From assembly GCA_002709295.1 (NCBI GenBank), contig PAQL01000012.1, positions 14,133 through 47,566 of the forward strand: a DNA stretch of 33,434 nt, in the 5' to 3' direction. The translations under genes were made by a program, and so were the position numbers. The notes under the pieces were generated by a model. That model saw nothing but the letters and a program-made list of their open reading frames with translations, searched no databases and was not told where the DNA came from. Source of the DNA: Phycisphaerae bacterium. Lineage in GTDB: Bacteria; Planctomycetota; Phycisphaerae; Phycisphaerales; SM1A02. Positions 16,000 through 23,981 of this stretch are shown piece after piece; the first letter of the stretch is position 1, and each line of letters starts with the position of its first letter.

Positions 16000-16944
16000 T
16001 GCCCGGTCCGGCCCGGGGTTCTTCACGATCCCGGAAGCGGGCATCTGCGGTGCCGGTACCCGTCCCCATGCCTCCAACGACCTTCGAAAGGCGGCTTCGA
16101 GCTCCTTCGTCCTAAGGTCGTTCTCGAACAGCCCCGCCTCGGCACGGATCGAGAGGATCCGCGGCTCGGGTTCACGAAGAACCGTGAGAGTCGCCTGCTC
16201 CTCGTCGAGCATCAACAGGACGAACCGGTACTGCTCGGGTTCGGTCCCGGACGAGAGGACCCGGCCACCCCTGGAACGGACCGAGGCGCGGATGATCGCT
16301 TCGGCGGAGCGGCCCGAGATCGTCGGACCAGCCTCGGTCGTCGCCACCTGCATGCGATCCTCGAGATCGATGAGCTGATTCGATCGTTCCCGCGCCGCAT
16401 CGGTGCCGGGCACCCGATACTCGACCGAGGCGATCGGACCTCGCTCCCGCAACCGGATCGTGGCGACCGCGCGACGGCCTCGACTGTCGAGATAGGTGAC
16501 CGACGCCTTCTCGGGGTCGTGATGGGACTCGAGGATGGCCATCTCCACACTGGGAGCGGCGATGATCATCGCCTGCGGTGAATCCTCGAATCGGACCCCG
16601 TGTCGAGCCGGCGCCATGGGAAGGACGGGACCCGCGACCGCATCCCTCAGAATGCCCCGAACCTCGGCCCGCTGGGACTCGTCGAGCACGATGGAGGCCC
16701 ACCGATCGTCGAGCGTGCCAGCCTGATGGTCGTAGACCTCGTTGCTGGCCGCGGCCGGCGTGGGCGGGGGAGAAGTCTCGCACCCGGTGACCGGGACGCC
16801 CATCGCCATGATCAGCCATCCCCGACCGAGTCGGTGAAAACGGCCCCGGGATCGAGGATCCCGGGCAACGAGTTCGATGCCACGCCCGGCTTCCGCAGCC
16901 GGTGCGGAGCCCCGAGAAGGGCCTTGGGGGTCGAGAAGTCCCAT
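15982..16944 (-). CDS. Lipoprotein of unknown function
   Basis: 320-residue product; I do not recognise a family. It has an Arg-rich N-terminal region (about 40 residues), a short hydrophobic stretch and a lipobox PVTGC with the cysteine at residue 55, then a Pro/Ala linker and a mixed alpha/beta region. The reading frame stays open 240 bases upstream, but ATG 16944 is chosen because a TAGGAT box lies exactly 7 bases before it, the leaderless arrangement seen at other genes here. A start at an internal ATG just before the lipobox would leave a very short signal. It converges on gatA with an 18-base overlap and diverges from pgpH. Confidence 0.7.
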   Translation of the reverse strand: MGLLDPQGPSRGSAPAAEAGRGIELVARDPRSRGRFHRLGRGWLIMAMGVPVTGCETSPPPTPAAASNEVYDHQAGTLDDRWASIVLDESQRAEVRGILRDAVAGPVLPMAPARHGVRFEDSPQAMIIAAPSVEMAILESHHDPEKASVTYLDSRGRRAVATIRLRERGPIASVEYRVPGTDAARERSNQLIDLEDRMQVATTEAGPTISGRSAEAIIRASVRSRGGRVLSSGTEPEQYRFVLLMLDEEQATLTVLREPEPRILSIRAEAGLFENDLRTKELEAAFRRSLEAWGRVPAPQMPASGIVKNPGPDRASVGEE

Positions 16945-16951
16945 GAAAGGC

Positions 16952-16957
16952 ATCCTA
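16952..16957 (-). promoter_or_regulatory. -10 box (TAGGAT) 7 bases before the lipoprotein ATG: leaderless promoter
   Basis: TAGGAT on the minus strand ends 7 bases before the ATG at 16944. It is divergent from the TACAGT box of pgpH, 71 bases away. No -35 consensus at normal spacing is visible. Confidence 0.55.
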
Positions 16958-17028
16958 CCGGCCCCTGATGACCGATAAAGACAATCTGCTCGCCCTCCCT
17001 CCTGATCGGGATCGAGCCCCGGACCGAC

Positions 17029-17034
17029 TACAGT
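17029..17034 (+). promoter_or_regulatory. Probable -10 box for pgpH (TACAGT)
   Basis: TACAGT overlaps the first GTG of the open frame (17033). A transcript would start near 17041, so the start codon must lie downstream if this box is used. The same hexamer with a good -35 precedes the gene starting at 20974. Confidence 0.45.
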
Positions 17035-19528
17035 GCTCTCGACCGGTCGGCACCTCCCCGATGCCGGAGCCGACCTTCGAACCTGCGGAGCCGTCGACAT
17101 CCCCCTCTTCAGTCGATACTTCAAGCCTCGTTCGAGCCGTCGCAGTCGAATCGCAGCCGCCCTGCGACCGAAGGCGCCGTCCATCGTCGAACTGGTCCGG
17201 CAGCCGAGGTTCTTCTACGGCGGCGCCGTGATCCTGGTCGCCGCGATGCTCATGACCATGATCGTGGGCTGGGGTCGCACCCAGCCTCGCATCTGGGTGG
17301 GACAGGTCGCGACCGAGAGCCTGGTCAACCCACGGTCCTTCGAACTTCCGGATCGAGCGGAGACCGAACGACAGCAGGAAGTCGCCAGGATCGCGGCCCC
17401 CCGCTTCTATCAGGCGAACTCCGCGGTCCTCGATGATCTGCGTGCCAAGATCGCGGGCCTTCCAGTCGCGGTCCGTTCCGTGACGGTGCTCGACGAGGTC
17501 GATTCCGAACTCCGGGACCGCTTCGAGCTCAAGGACGGTTCGCTTTCGATCCTCAAGCGGTTCGCAGGCACCAACGGACCTGATGCGGCCCCCAACTGGC
17601 GGGAGTGGACCGACGAGTTCGTTCGAAGACTATGGAGGGTCGAACCGCTGCTCGAGACCCAGGAGTTCCAGAAGTTCTCCACGGTGTCGAGCCGCCGCGT
17701 GCTTCCCCCACGCCCCCTGGTGCTGACCGACGGCGAGGACGGAAACCCCGACGGGTCCGGAGACCCGGACCTCGCAGCCGGAGACGAGGAGGGTGCAAGC
17801 AGGACGGCCGAACCGCCGATCGCTCCCCGCAATCTCGCGGATGCGGTGCGCATCACCGACGCGGTCGATCTGACTCCCGAAGTCGGGGATCCGAACCTCC
17901 GCAAGGCGGTGGAACGCCTTGCCGAAACCGCCGGATTCTCCGGAGCCGCTGCCCGCATCGTCGCCGCCGCGATCGCGACCAGACCCGCGCCGACGATCCT
18001 CTTCGATGCGTCCGCGACCCAGGAGGCGGCCGACCTTGCCGCAGCCACGGTCGTGCCGGTTGAGATATCGCACCCCGCCGGAGAAGTGATCTATCGACGA
18101 GGGGACGTGGTCGGACTGGATGAACTCGCAACGGCACGAGAGGCCCTCACCCGCGCCTTCTCGGGGGGGGTTCTCGACGGTGGCTGGGGGCAGGTCCCGG
18201 GCTGGCTGCTGCTCGCCATGGTGGTCGTGCTCATGCTGGCAGGACACGGGGTCATCTTCTACCCCCGCATCGCCAACTCGACCGCTCGACTCGCGGTCGT
18301 CGTCTTCCTGCTCGTGGGCGCCACCGGACTCGGCACCGCGTTCGCGGCGATGCTTCCCCGCCTCGCGCCGTTCGGAGCCGGGCTCGCCGTCTCCATCCTT
18401 TCGATCACCCTGGCTCTCGCCTACGACCGTCGCATCGCCATCTTCGCATCAGTGCTCCTCGCCATCGCGTTGACGGTCTCCACCGGACAGAAGCCGGCCG
18501 CCACCATCGCCATCCTCGCGACCGGAGCCGGCTTCGCCTCGCTGCTCGCCTCGATCCCCAACCGCGGCGCGTTCGTCCGCGCCACCGCGATATCCGGTGG
18601 CATCGCCGGGCTCGTCTTCCTTGCCGCCGGTCTCGCGATCACTCCGCTGTCCACCTCCGGAGCCGGACTTCAGATCGCGGCCGGAGCGGTGCTTGCCGGT
18701 TCCGGAGCCCTTGCCGCGGGTTTCCTCATGCTGGGGATCATGCCGACGATCGAACAGCTGTTCGACATCACGACCGGCCTCGCCCTCGCGGAACTCCGCG
18801 ACACCCGACAACCACTGCTTCGCGAACTGCAGTCGAGAGCCCCCGGCACCTACAACCACTCGCTGGCGGTGGCCTCGATCGCGGAGAACGCCGCCGAATC
18901 CATCGGGGCCGACAGCCGTCTGGTGTACGTCGGCGGTCTCTATCACGATGTCGGAAAGCTGAACAAGCCCGAATACTTCATCGAGAATCAGGGCGGCGGC
19001 GACAACAAGCACGACAAGCTCAGCCCCGCGATGAGCCTCCTGGTGATCATCGGTCATGTGAAGGATGGTCTCGAACTCGCCCAGGAGTACGGACTTCCCC
19101 GGGTGCTGCGCCACTTCATCGAGAGTCATCACGGCACATCGCTCGTGGAGTACTTCTTCCACGCGGCGCGGGAGCAGGCGGCCGACGAGGGCGAGGAGAT
19201 CGAGGAATTCTCCTATCGCTACCCGGGCCCCAAGCCTCGGACCAAGGAGGCGGCCATCCTCCTTCTCTGCGACGGGATCGAGAGTGCCACCCGGGCGATG
19301 AGCGATCCGACCCCGAGTCGGATCGAGACCCTCGTCCGAAGTCTGTCGCGACGGCGCCTCGACGACGGGCAGCTCGACGAATCCGAGCTCACATTCAGCG
19401 AACTCCGGATCATCGAGGACTCGATCATCAAGTCGCTCTGTGCGATCTACCACTCGCGCATCGCCTACCCCGGCGGTCGCGAGGAACGCGAGGAACGCGA
19501 GACCGCTGGTGTCGTCGGCGGTTCTTGA
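17033..19528 (+). CDS. pgpH: PgpH-like membrane HD-domain phosphohydrolase (cyclic-di-AMP phosphodiesterase family)
   Basis: 831 residues from the first GTG. Order of domains: one N-terminal membrane helix, an extracellular 7TMR-HDED region, about seven membrane helices (residues about 385-575), then a cytoplasmic HD domain. HD motifs are seen in order: YNHSLAV, GGLYHDVGKLNKPEYF, DKLSPAMS, IIGHVKDG, ESHHGTSLVEYF and LLLCDGIESATR. In Firmicutes such proteins hydrolyse c-di-AMP; substrate here is inferred. The start is doubtful: GTG 17033 overlaps a TACAGT box, and an in-frame ATC at 17099 has GGAG (17087-17090) 8 bases upstream, giving 809 residues. A G8 run lies inside the gene at 18173-18180. 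Confidence 0.92.
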   Translation: MLSTGRHLPDAGADLRTCGAVDIPLFSRYFKPRSSRRSRIAAALRPKAPSIVELVRQPRFFYGGAVILVAAMLMTMIVGWGRTQPRIWVGQVATESLVNPRSFELPDRAETERQQEVARIAAPRFYQANSAVLDDLRAKIAGLPVAVRSVTVLDEVDSELRDRFELKDGSLSILKRFAGTNGPDAAPNWREWTDEFVRRLWRVEPLLETQEFQKFSTVSSRRVLPPRPLVLTDGEDGNPDGSGDPDLAAGDEEGASRTAEPPIAPRNLADAVRITDAVDLTPEVGDPNLRKAVERLAETAGFSGAAARIVAAAIATRPAPTILFDASATQEAADLAAATVVPVEISHPAGEVIYRRGDVVGLDELATAREALTRAFSGGVLDGGWGQVPGWLLLAMVVVLMLAGHGVIFYPRIANSTARLAVVVFLLVGATGLGTAFAAMLPRLAPFGAGLAVSILSITLALAYDRRIAIFASVLLAIALTVSTGQKPAATIAILATGAGFASLLASIPNRGAFVRATAISGGIAGLVFLAAGLAITPLSTSGAGLQIAAGAVLAGSGALAAGFLMLGIMPTIEQLFDITTGLALAELRDTRQPLLRELQSRAPGTYNHSLAVASIAENAAESIGADSRLVYVGGLYHDVGKLNKPEYFIENQGGGDNKHDKLSPAMSLLVIIGHVKDGLELAQEYGLPRVLRHFIESHHGTSLVEYFFHAAREQAADEGEEIEEFSYRYPGPKPRTKEAAILLLCDGIESATRAMSDPTPSRIETLVRSLSRRRLDDGQLDESELTFSELRIIEDSIIKSLCAIYHSRIAYPGGREEREERETAGVVGGS

Positions 19529-19540
19529 ATCGAATCCGGA

Positions 19541-20230
19541 TCAGCGGCGACGTCGACGCAGAAGTCCTGCCGTCGCCATCGCCGCGATTCCGCCGATGCC
19601 TGGGACGGGGTTTTCACCGGAGCTCGCGAGGGTGACGTTCCAGGAGGCATCGTTGCCGGTCCCGAAGTCCAACTGCAGGTCCTGGCCGTTCACCCAACCG
19701 ATGTTCTGGGTGAAGTAGGTGTCCCAGTACTGCAGGACGACCCAGTCGCCACCGATCGACATCTCCGAGGAGAGCATGTTGAAGGCGCCGCCCCCCTCGT
19801 CGGTGATGAAGTACATCAGCTGATGCCAGCGGCTGGGCTGCAGGTCCGCGGTGTAGTAGACGTCGAGAGACAATCTTGTTTCTCCCGGCGTCTCGGTGTC
19901 GAAGGTGGACACCCGGAGGTTCGAGCCCCCAAGCTCCCCGTCGGTGATGACGCCCCCGCCGATCGAGATCGTCGCGTCCGTGGGGCCGTACTGCCACCGG
20001 GTCGGGCAGTCCAGGTTGTAGTGCCCATCCTCCTCGTAGATCGAGCCGACGCTGCCGGGAATGGTGATGGTCATCGTCTCGTTCTGGAACGAGGTGTCCC
20101 CGAGGGAGCCGGTGACTCCGTTGAAGGTCAGCTCGTACTCGAGCATGACGTCGGCGGAGAGGACGGGTGCGACCATGCCCACGGCCATGCCGAAGGACAG
20201 GACGCGAAGGCGGTTCGAACGATGGTTCAT
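19541..20230 (-). CDS. Secreted protein with C-terminal PEP-CTERM-like sorting tail, copy 1
   Basis: 229 residues. An N-terminal signal peptide (NRLRVLSFGMAVGMVAPVLSA) is followed by a beta-rich region and, at the C-terminus, NPVPGIGG, a short hydrophobic helix and a final run of five arginines. This tripartite tail is the form of PEP-CTERM-like sorting signals processed by exosortase-type enzymes. ATG 20230 is chosen because the signal peptide starts there; AGAGAGA lies just upstream. It resembles the product of the next gene upstream (20327-20974), so the two are tandem paralogues. A run of nine C (minus strand) lies in the leader. Function unknown; surface or extracellular location inferred. 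Confidence 0.85.
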   Translation of the reverse strand: MNHRSNRLRVLSFGMAVGMVAPVLSADVMLEYELTFNGVTGSLGDTSFQNETMTITIPGSVGSIYEEDGHYNLDCPTRWQYGPTDATISIGGGVITDGELGGSNLRVSTFDTETPGETRLSLDVYYTADLQPSRWHQLMYFITDEGGGAFNMLSSEMSIGGDWVVLQYWDTYFTQNIGWVNGQDLQLDFGTGNDASWNVTLASSGENPVPGIGGIAAMATAGLLRRRRR

Positions 20231-20250
20231 GGATCTCTCTCTGCGAATCC

Positions 20251-20259
20251 GGGGGGGGG
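20251..20259 (-). repeat. G9/C9 homopolymer in the leader of secreted-protein copy 1
   Basis: Nine identical bases lie 21-29 bases upstream of the ATG at 20230. Slippage here would alter leader length and possibly expression. Confidence 0.8.
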
Positions 20260-20289
20260 TGACGATCATCGGGACTCGTGGAAATCGCC

Positions 20290-20307
20290 TCGACCCCGGA
20301 GGGTCGA
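20290..20307 (-). terminator. Hairpin between the two secreted paralogues
   Basis: TCGACCC, loop CGGA, GGGTCGA forms a perfect 7-bp stem 20 bases after the stop of the upstream paralogue. On the minus strand it is followed by GGCGATTTCC, a weak T-run. It could be a partial terminator that lowers readthrough into copy 1. Confidence 0.45.
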
Positions 20308-20326
20308 ACGATGCTCCATGTCATGC

Positions 20327-20974
20327 TCAGCGACGGCGACGTCCAACGACACCGAGGGCCGCCAGGCAGGCGATGCCACCGATGCCGGGAATGGGATTGC
20401 CGGTACTGCTGCTGGGCAGGACGTCCCACGACATGCTGCCGTCCCACGTGTCGATCTGAAGGTCGCGATTGCCCACCTGGCCACCGATGTCGTTGAAGTA
20501 CCACTGCCAGTAGACCTCGTGGTACAGGAAACCGTCGTTCGGCTGATAGGAGCCGGGGGTGGTCAGGAGCGTCAACGCGCCGTGACCGACCTCCTCCAGG
20601 ATGAACAATGGTGCATGGGAACCATTGCCCTGATCGGTGCCGAGCGAGAGTGAACCGTCAGAGGCACTGAGCCGCATGTCGACTCCGTTGATCTGATCGT
20701 TCACCACGTCGTCGATGTTCACGTTGACCAGCGTCGGACCGTCTCCGGGAAGGAGCATCGGGAAGTCGTAGTACAGGTGATCGCTCTCGACGCTGATGTA
20801 GTCGGTGTTGGCGATCATGGTGAAGGTGATCGTCTTGTCTGAGAACGAGCTGCCGTCGTACGAGCCGGAGATCCCACCGAAGGTCGCCACGTATTCGAGG
20901 ATCTCACCGGCGAGCGCAGGACTCGACGTGATGGTGATCGCACAGATCGCTGACATCGCCGCGGACTTGTTCAT
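20327..20974 (-). CDS. Secreted protein with C-terminal PEP-CTERM-like sorting tail, copy 2
   Basis: 215 residues with an N-terminal signal peptide (MNKSAAMSAICAITIT, cleavage after ALA), a beta-rich body and the tail NPIPGIGGIACLAALGVVGRRRR in two overlapping parts: the NPIPGIGG motif, then a hydrophobic helix ending in four arginines. The body shares with copy 1 the pattern (A/L)TF(G/N)G(I/V)(S/T)GS near the N-terminus and a similar layout, indicating tandem duplication. GGAGAGAG lies just before the ATG. A good promoter (TTGGGC, 17 bases, TACAGT) lies at 21041-21069. No exosortase gene is in the window. Function unknown. Confidence 0.87.
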   Translation of the reverse strand: MNKSAAMSAICAITITSSPALAGEILEYVATFGGISGSYDGSSFSDKTITFTMIANTDYISVESDHLYYDFPMLLPGDGPTLVNVNIDDVVNDQINGVDMRLSASDGSLSLGTDQGNGSHAPLFILEEVGHGALTLLTTPGSYQPNDGFLYHEVYWQWYFNDIGGQVGNRDLQIDTWDGSMSWDVLPSSSTGNPIPGIGGIACLAALGVVGRRRR

Positions 20975-21040
20975 GGTCTCTCTCCAGAGTCATGTTGACT
21001 GTCTCGTTCGATCGAAGGTCCGATCGAATGCTCCATCGAC

Positions 21041-21069
21041 ACTGTAACCAGCCGCCGGGCTCAGCCCAA
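21041..21069 (-). promoter_or_regulatory. Promoter of the secreted-protein pair (TTGGGC - 17 - TACAGT)
   Basis: On the minus strand TTGGGC (21064-21069) is separated by 17 bases from TACAGT (21041-21046). The transcript would start near 21034 with a leader of about 60 bases and the Shine-Dalgarno GGAGAG. The -35 element overlaps the last codons and stop of mutY. Confidence 0.65.
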
Positions 21070-22197
21070 GAGGAAAGGATCGTCCCGGGCCTCAGTCCAT
21101 GCAAACCGGTCCAGGAGCGTCCTGACGGGCTTCGCGCAACCGAGTTCGGACGCCCGATCCCTGGTGAACCAGCCTGTCTCCCGCTCGGATCCGAGTTCCG
21201 GATCCCCGACCGGAGCACCGGCTTCGAACAGGTGGAGATGAACCTCGCGATGGGTCAGCAACCGACGCACCCGGGCCAGTGGGTCGAGCGTCCCCATCCA
21301 GGAGCCGAGCCGTTCGCCCACGACCCGTGATTCGAGTTCGGTCTCGGACTCGACACCGATCGGCTGCCAGAGCCCCCCCCAGACCCCTCCGGACGGCCGC
21401 CGCTCGAGCAGGATCTCCTCTCCGCGGCGCACGATCACCAGATGGATGTGGACCACGGTTCTCACCGGGCGGGACTTCGGCCTTGGAATCTCGCCTTCGA
21501 TGCCTTGCCCGCGGCCCAGACAACTCGATCGGATCGGACATCGGTCGCAACGCGGGGAGGCCGGCGTGCAGACGGTCGCCCCGAGTTCCATCACCGCCTC
21601 GTTGAGGGTGCCGGGCCGATCCGTCGCTTCCACCAACGCGGTGGAAGCGGCCCACGCCGCGTCGATCAGGGCGGGGTCGTCCGCCTGGTGATCCAGTCCT
21701 CCGATTCGAGCCACGACCCTCGCCACGTTGCCGTCAACGATGGGTGCGGGTCGATCGAACGCGATCGACGCGATGGCCCCCGCGGTGTACCGGCCCACCC
21801 CGGGCAGAGCCAGCAACATCGCAGGGTCCGAGGGCACCTCGCCACCGTGTTCATCCACGACGGCCTTCGCCGATCCATGAAGAAACCGGGCCCGACGGTA
21901 GTACCCGAGTCCTTCCCATGCGGCGAGAACCGCATCCTCACCGGCATCCACCATCGCGCTCGGGGTGGGAAAACGTTCGAGAAAGGCCTCGAATCGCTCC
22001 TCCACTCTGGCCACCTGGGTCTGCTGGAGCATGAACTCGCTGACCATGGTCCGCCAGGGGGACCGGACTCGACGCCAGGGGAGATCGCGCCCCTGGTCCT
22101 CGAACCACTCGAGAAGGGGCTCCACGATGCCCCCGTGGAGCACCGAGGGGTCGCTGAAGGGCGGAGGAGGGGCGGGACTGGGAGGTGCCGGAGGCAT
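21061..22197 (-). CDS. mutY: A/G-specific adenine DNA glycosylase
   Basis: MutY removes adenine mispaired with 8-oxoguanine. 378 residues: a Pro-rich N-terminus, the helix-hairpin-helix glycosylase domain with E54 in SEFMLQQTQV and catalytic D155 in IVDGNVARV, LPGVGRYTAGA as the HhH motif, and the iron-sulfur loop with cysteines C210, C217, C220 and C226 (C-x6-C-x2-C-x5-C). The C-terminal part is the NUDIX-like 8-oxoG recognition domain (VVHIHLVIVRRGEEILLERR). CAGAAT lies 6 bases before the ATG, close to the leaderless pattern but lacking the first T. It diverges from the HTH/membrane protein gene. Confidence 0.95.
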   Translation of the reverse strand: MPPAPPSPAPPPPFSDPSVLHGGIVEPLLEWFEDQGRDLPWRRVRSPWRTMVSEFMLQQTQVARVEERFEAFLERFPTPSAMVDAGEDAVLAAWEGLGYYRRARFLHGSAKAVVDEHGGEVPSDPAMLLALPGVGRYTAGAIASIAFDRPAPIVDGNVARVVARIGGLDHQADDPALIDAAWAASTALVEATDRPGTLNEAVMELGATVCTPASPRCDRCPIRSSCLGRGQGIEGEIPRPKSRPVRTVVHIHLVIVRRGEEILLERRPSGGVWGGLWQPIGVESETELESRVVGERLGSWMGTLDPLARVRRLLTHREVHLHLFEAGAPVGDPELGSERETGWFTRDRASELGCAKPVRTLLDRFAWTEARDDPFLLG

Positions 22198-22246
22198 TCC
22201 CCCATTCTGAGGGGGATCCGCCCGCCGTGGGCCGCGAATCGGGTTC

Positions 22247-22275
22247 TTGCAGGTGCCTTCCTGGCGGGGTAGCCT
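22247..22275 (+). promoter_or_regulatory. Promoter of the HTH/membrane protein gene (TTGCAG - 17 - TAGCCT)
   Basis: TTGCAG (22247-22252), 17-base spacer, TAGCCT (22270-22275). This is one of the two boxes in the window with a good -35 at ideal spacing. The transcript would start near 22282, giving an 80-base leader. Confidence 0.65.
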
Positions 22276-22362
22276 TGTCCCCTTCCGACCTGAGGGTCTC
22301 CCCCTCCAGGTTGTTCGTCACCCCCCGGCGGCCCAGCCGCCAGATCCGGAACCGGACCCGTC

Positions 22363-23247
22363 ATGGCGAAGATGTTCTACACGGCCGAAGAAGCCGCCGA
22401 AAAGCTCGGAAAAACCGTCGATGAGATCCAGGAGATGGCCTCCAGCGGAGCTCTCCAGTCGTTCAAGCAGGACGACCAGGACATGTTCCGGGTCGAGCAG
22501 ATCGACATGATGGCCTCCACCGATGATGACCTCGGCGATCTCGACATCAGCCTCGAGGACAGTGGTGAATCCGATCCTCTGAGCCTCTCGGGCTCCACCC
22601 CGGCGATGGATCTGGCCGCCGGCGGTTCCGGCGACGATGCCGGCGACGATGGCCTCGACCTCGATCTCAGCGGTGGCGACATCGGCCTCGAGGACTCCGC
22701 CGCGGCCAGCGAGGACAGCTTCCTCGCGGGCAGCGGGGTCAGTGCCTTCGAGGGCGGCGAGTCAGCGAAGCAGGGTGACGACCTTCTCGACGACGACCTC
22801 TCGCTCGAGACCGTCGGCAGCGGAAGCGGCCTTCTGGACCTCACCCGGGAATCGGATGACACCTCCCTGGGCGCCGAACTGCTCGACGAGGTGTACTCCA
22901 GCGACGACAGCGGTGCCCCCGCCAGCGCGAGCGGGCTCTTCGAGGCCGTCGGCGGCGACTCGCCCATGGGCAACGAGGACATGGGTGGCGTCGGCATGGC
23001 AGCCAGCGTTCCGGTGGTCGTGGAGACCTACGAGGGTGGCTGGTCCGGCCTTGCGGTCGGCATGGGCATCGTGGCGGTCGTGTCCCTCAGCCTCGTCGGG
23101 CTGATGGCCATGGTCTCCGGCACCGACACCCTGCCCGCGATCTCCGACATGATGGCCGGCAACATGCTGGTCTGGTTCGGCGGCCTTCTGGGCGGCCTGA
23201 TCATCTTCGGACTCCTTGGCTTCTTCATCGGCAAGGCCTCCGAGTAG
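22363..23247 (+). CDS. HTH (MerR/excisionase-like) protein with acidic linker and two C-terminal membrane helices
   Basis: 294 residues. The first 50 residues (MFYTAEEAAEKLGKTVDEIQ and on) look like a MerR/excisionase-type DNA-binding helix-turn-helix. A long acidic, Ser/Gly-rich, probably disordered stretch follows (about 55-225) with short repeats such as LDISLEDSG, LDLDLSGGD and the segment LLDLTRESDDTSLGAELLDE. Two membrane helices close the protein (about 228-253 and 268-290). If the HTH binds DNA, it would do so tethered to the membrane; it may instead bind another protein. I recall similar unnamed proteins in planctomycetes, but no function. A strong promoter precedes it; psd follows after a short hairpin. 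Confidence 0.85.
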   Translation: MAKMFYTAEEAAEKLGKTVDEIQEMASSGALQSFKQDDQDMFRVEQIDMMASTDDDLGDLDISLEDSGESDPLSLSGSTPAMDLAAGGSGDDAGDDGLDLDLSGGDIGLEDSAAASEDSFLAGSGVSAFEGGESAKQGDDLLDDDLSLETVGSGSGLLDLTRESDDTSLGAELLDEVYSSDDSGAPASASGLFEAVGGDSPMGNEDMGGVGMAASVPVVVETYEGGWSGLAVGMGIVAVVSLSLVGLMAMVSGTDTLPAISDMMAGNMLVWFGGLLGGLIIFGLLGFFIGKASE

Positions 23248-23253
23248 GACCGC

Positions 23254-23269
23254 TCCCCGGGACCGGGGA
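23254..23269 (+). other. Hairpin between the HTH/membrane protein gene and psd
   Basis: TCCCCGG and CCGGGGA form a tight GC-rich hairpin 6 bases after the stop codon, with no T-run. It may mark the mRNA 3' end or partly insulate psd. Confidence 0.4.
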
Positions 23270-23290
23270 CGCCATGGACACTCGATCACC

Positions 23291-23968
23291 GTGCTACTGA
23301 CCCATCACGGCCGTCGCGAATGGGGATTCGCGACGGCCGTTCTCATCCTCCTCGGCGTGCCCGCCGCGATCTACGGCCATTGGTGGGCGGTGATCCTGCT
23401 CGCTCTGGGCTGGATCGTGGTCGCAGGGTTCTTCCGGGATCCTCTTGGTCGTCGGCCCGCCACGGACGATCCCCACGACATGGTCTCGCCCGCCGACGGC
23501 CGGGTCAGCGCGGTGGAGAAGGTCCCCTCCCACGAGGCGACCGGAGATGGCCCCGCGATCATCGTGCGGATCTTCCTGAGCGTCCTCGACGTCCATCTGA
23601 ACCGTGCACCATGCGATGCGGTCGTGGAATCCGTCACCCATCGACCCGGTCGATACCTCGATGCCAGAACCGAGGAGTCGGCGAAGGTCAACGAAAGCAA
23701 CCTCGTGCGCTTCATCACCGACGATCAGGTCATGATCGGGGTGCGGCAGGTCTCCGGGGCGATCGCCAGACGAATCGTCTGCCCGATCCGCAGCGGCGAT
23801 CGGGTGGAACGCGGGGCGCGATACGGGATGATCAAGTTCGGCTCGACGACCGAACTCATCCTGCCCGACACCCCGGGCACCAGCATTCACGTCAAGGTCG
23901 GGGATCGCACCACCGGTGGCGTGACGATTCTCGCAAGACTCGAACCGGATTCGAAGGCCGGGAACTGA
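23291..23968 (+). CDS. psd: Phosphatidylserine decarboxylase (short form)
   Basis: Psd makes phosphatidylethanolamine from phosphatidylserine and is made as a proenzyme that cuts itself to create a pyruvoyl group. The 225-residue length fits the short, archaetidylserine-like subfamily. It has an N-terminal hydrophobic region (two helices), SPADGRVSAVEKV, the conserved histidine in LDVHLNRAPCD, and the self-cleavage site in KFGSTTE (between Gly and Ser). GTG 23291 is chosen because the family sequence starts here; no clear Shine-Dalgarno is visible and the frame is open upstream. The phosphatidylserine synthase gene often found next to it is absent. It converges on the next gene with a 13-base gap. 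Confidence 0.92.
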   Translation: MLLTHHGRREWGFATAVLILLGVPAAIYGHWWAVILLALGWIVVAGFFRDPLGRRPATDDPHDMVSPADGRVSAVEKVPSHEATGDGPAIIVRIFLSVLDVHLNRAPCDAVVESVTHRPGRYLDARTEESAKVNESNLVRFITDDQVMIGVRQVSGAIARRIVCPIRSGDRVERGARYGMIKFGSTTELILPDTPGTSIHVKVGDRTTGGVTILARLEPDSKAGN

Positions 23969-23981
23969 ACGGGAAGTCGGC

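Noticed and set aside
18173-18180. G8 run in pgpH as a phase-variable tract
   Set aside because: The frame is intact across it and the gene is a housekeeping-type hydrolase; a run of eight in GC-rich coding DNA is not strong evidence on its own.
23277-23290. GACACT 8 bases before the psd GTG as another leaderless promoter
   Set aside because: The first base of the TAnnnT pattern is missing and the spacing is 8; too weak to count with the other five.
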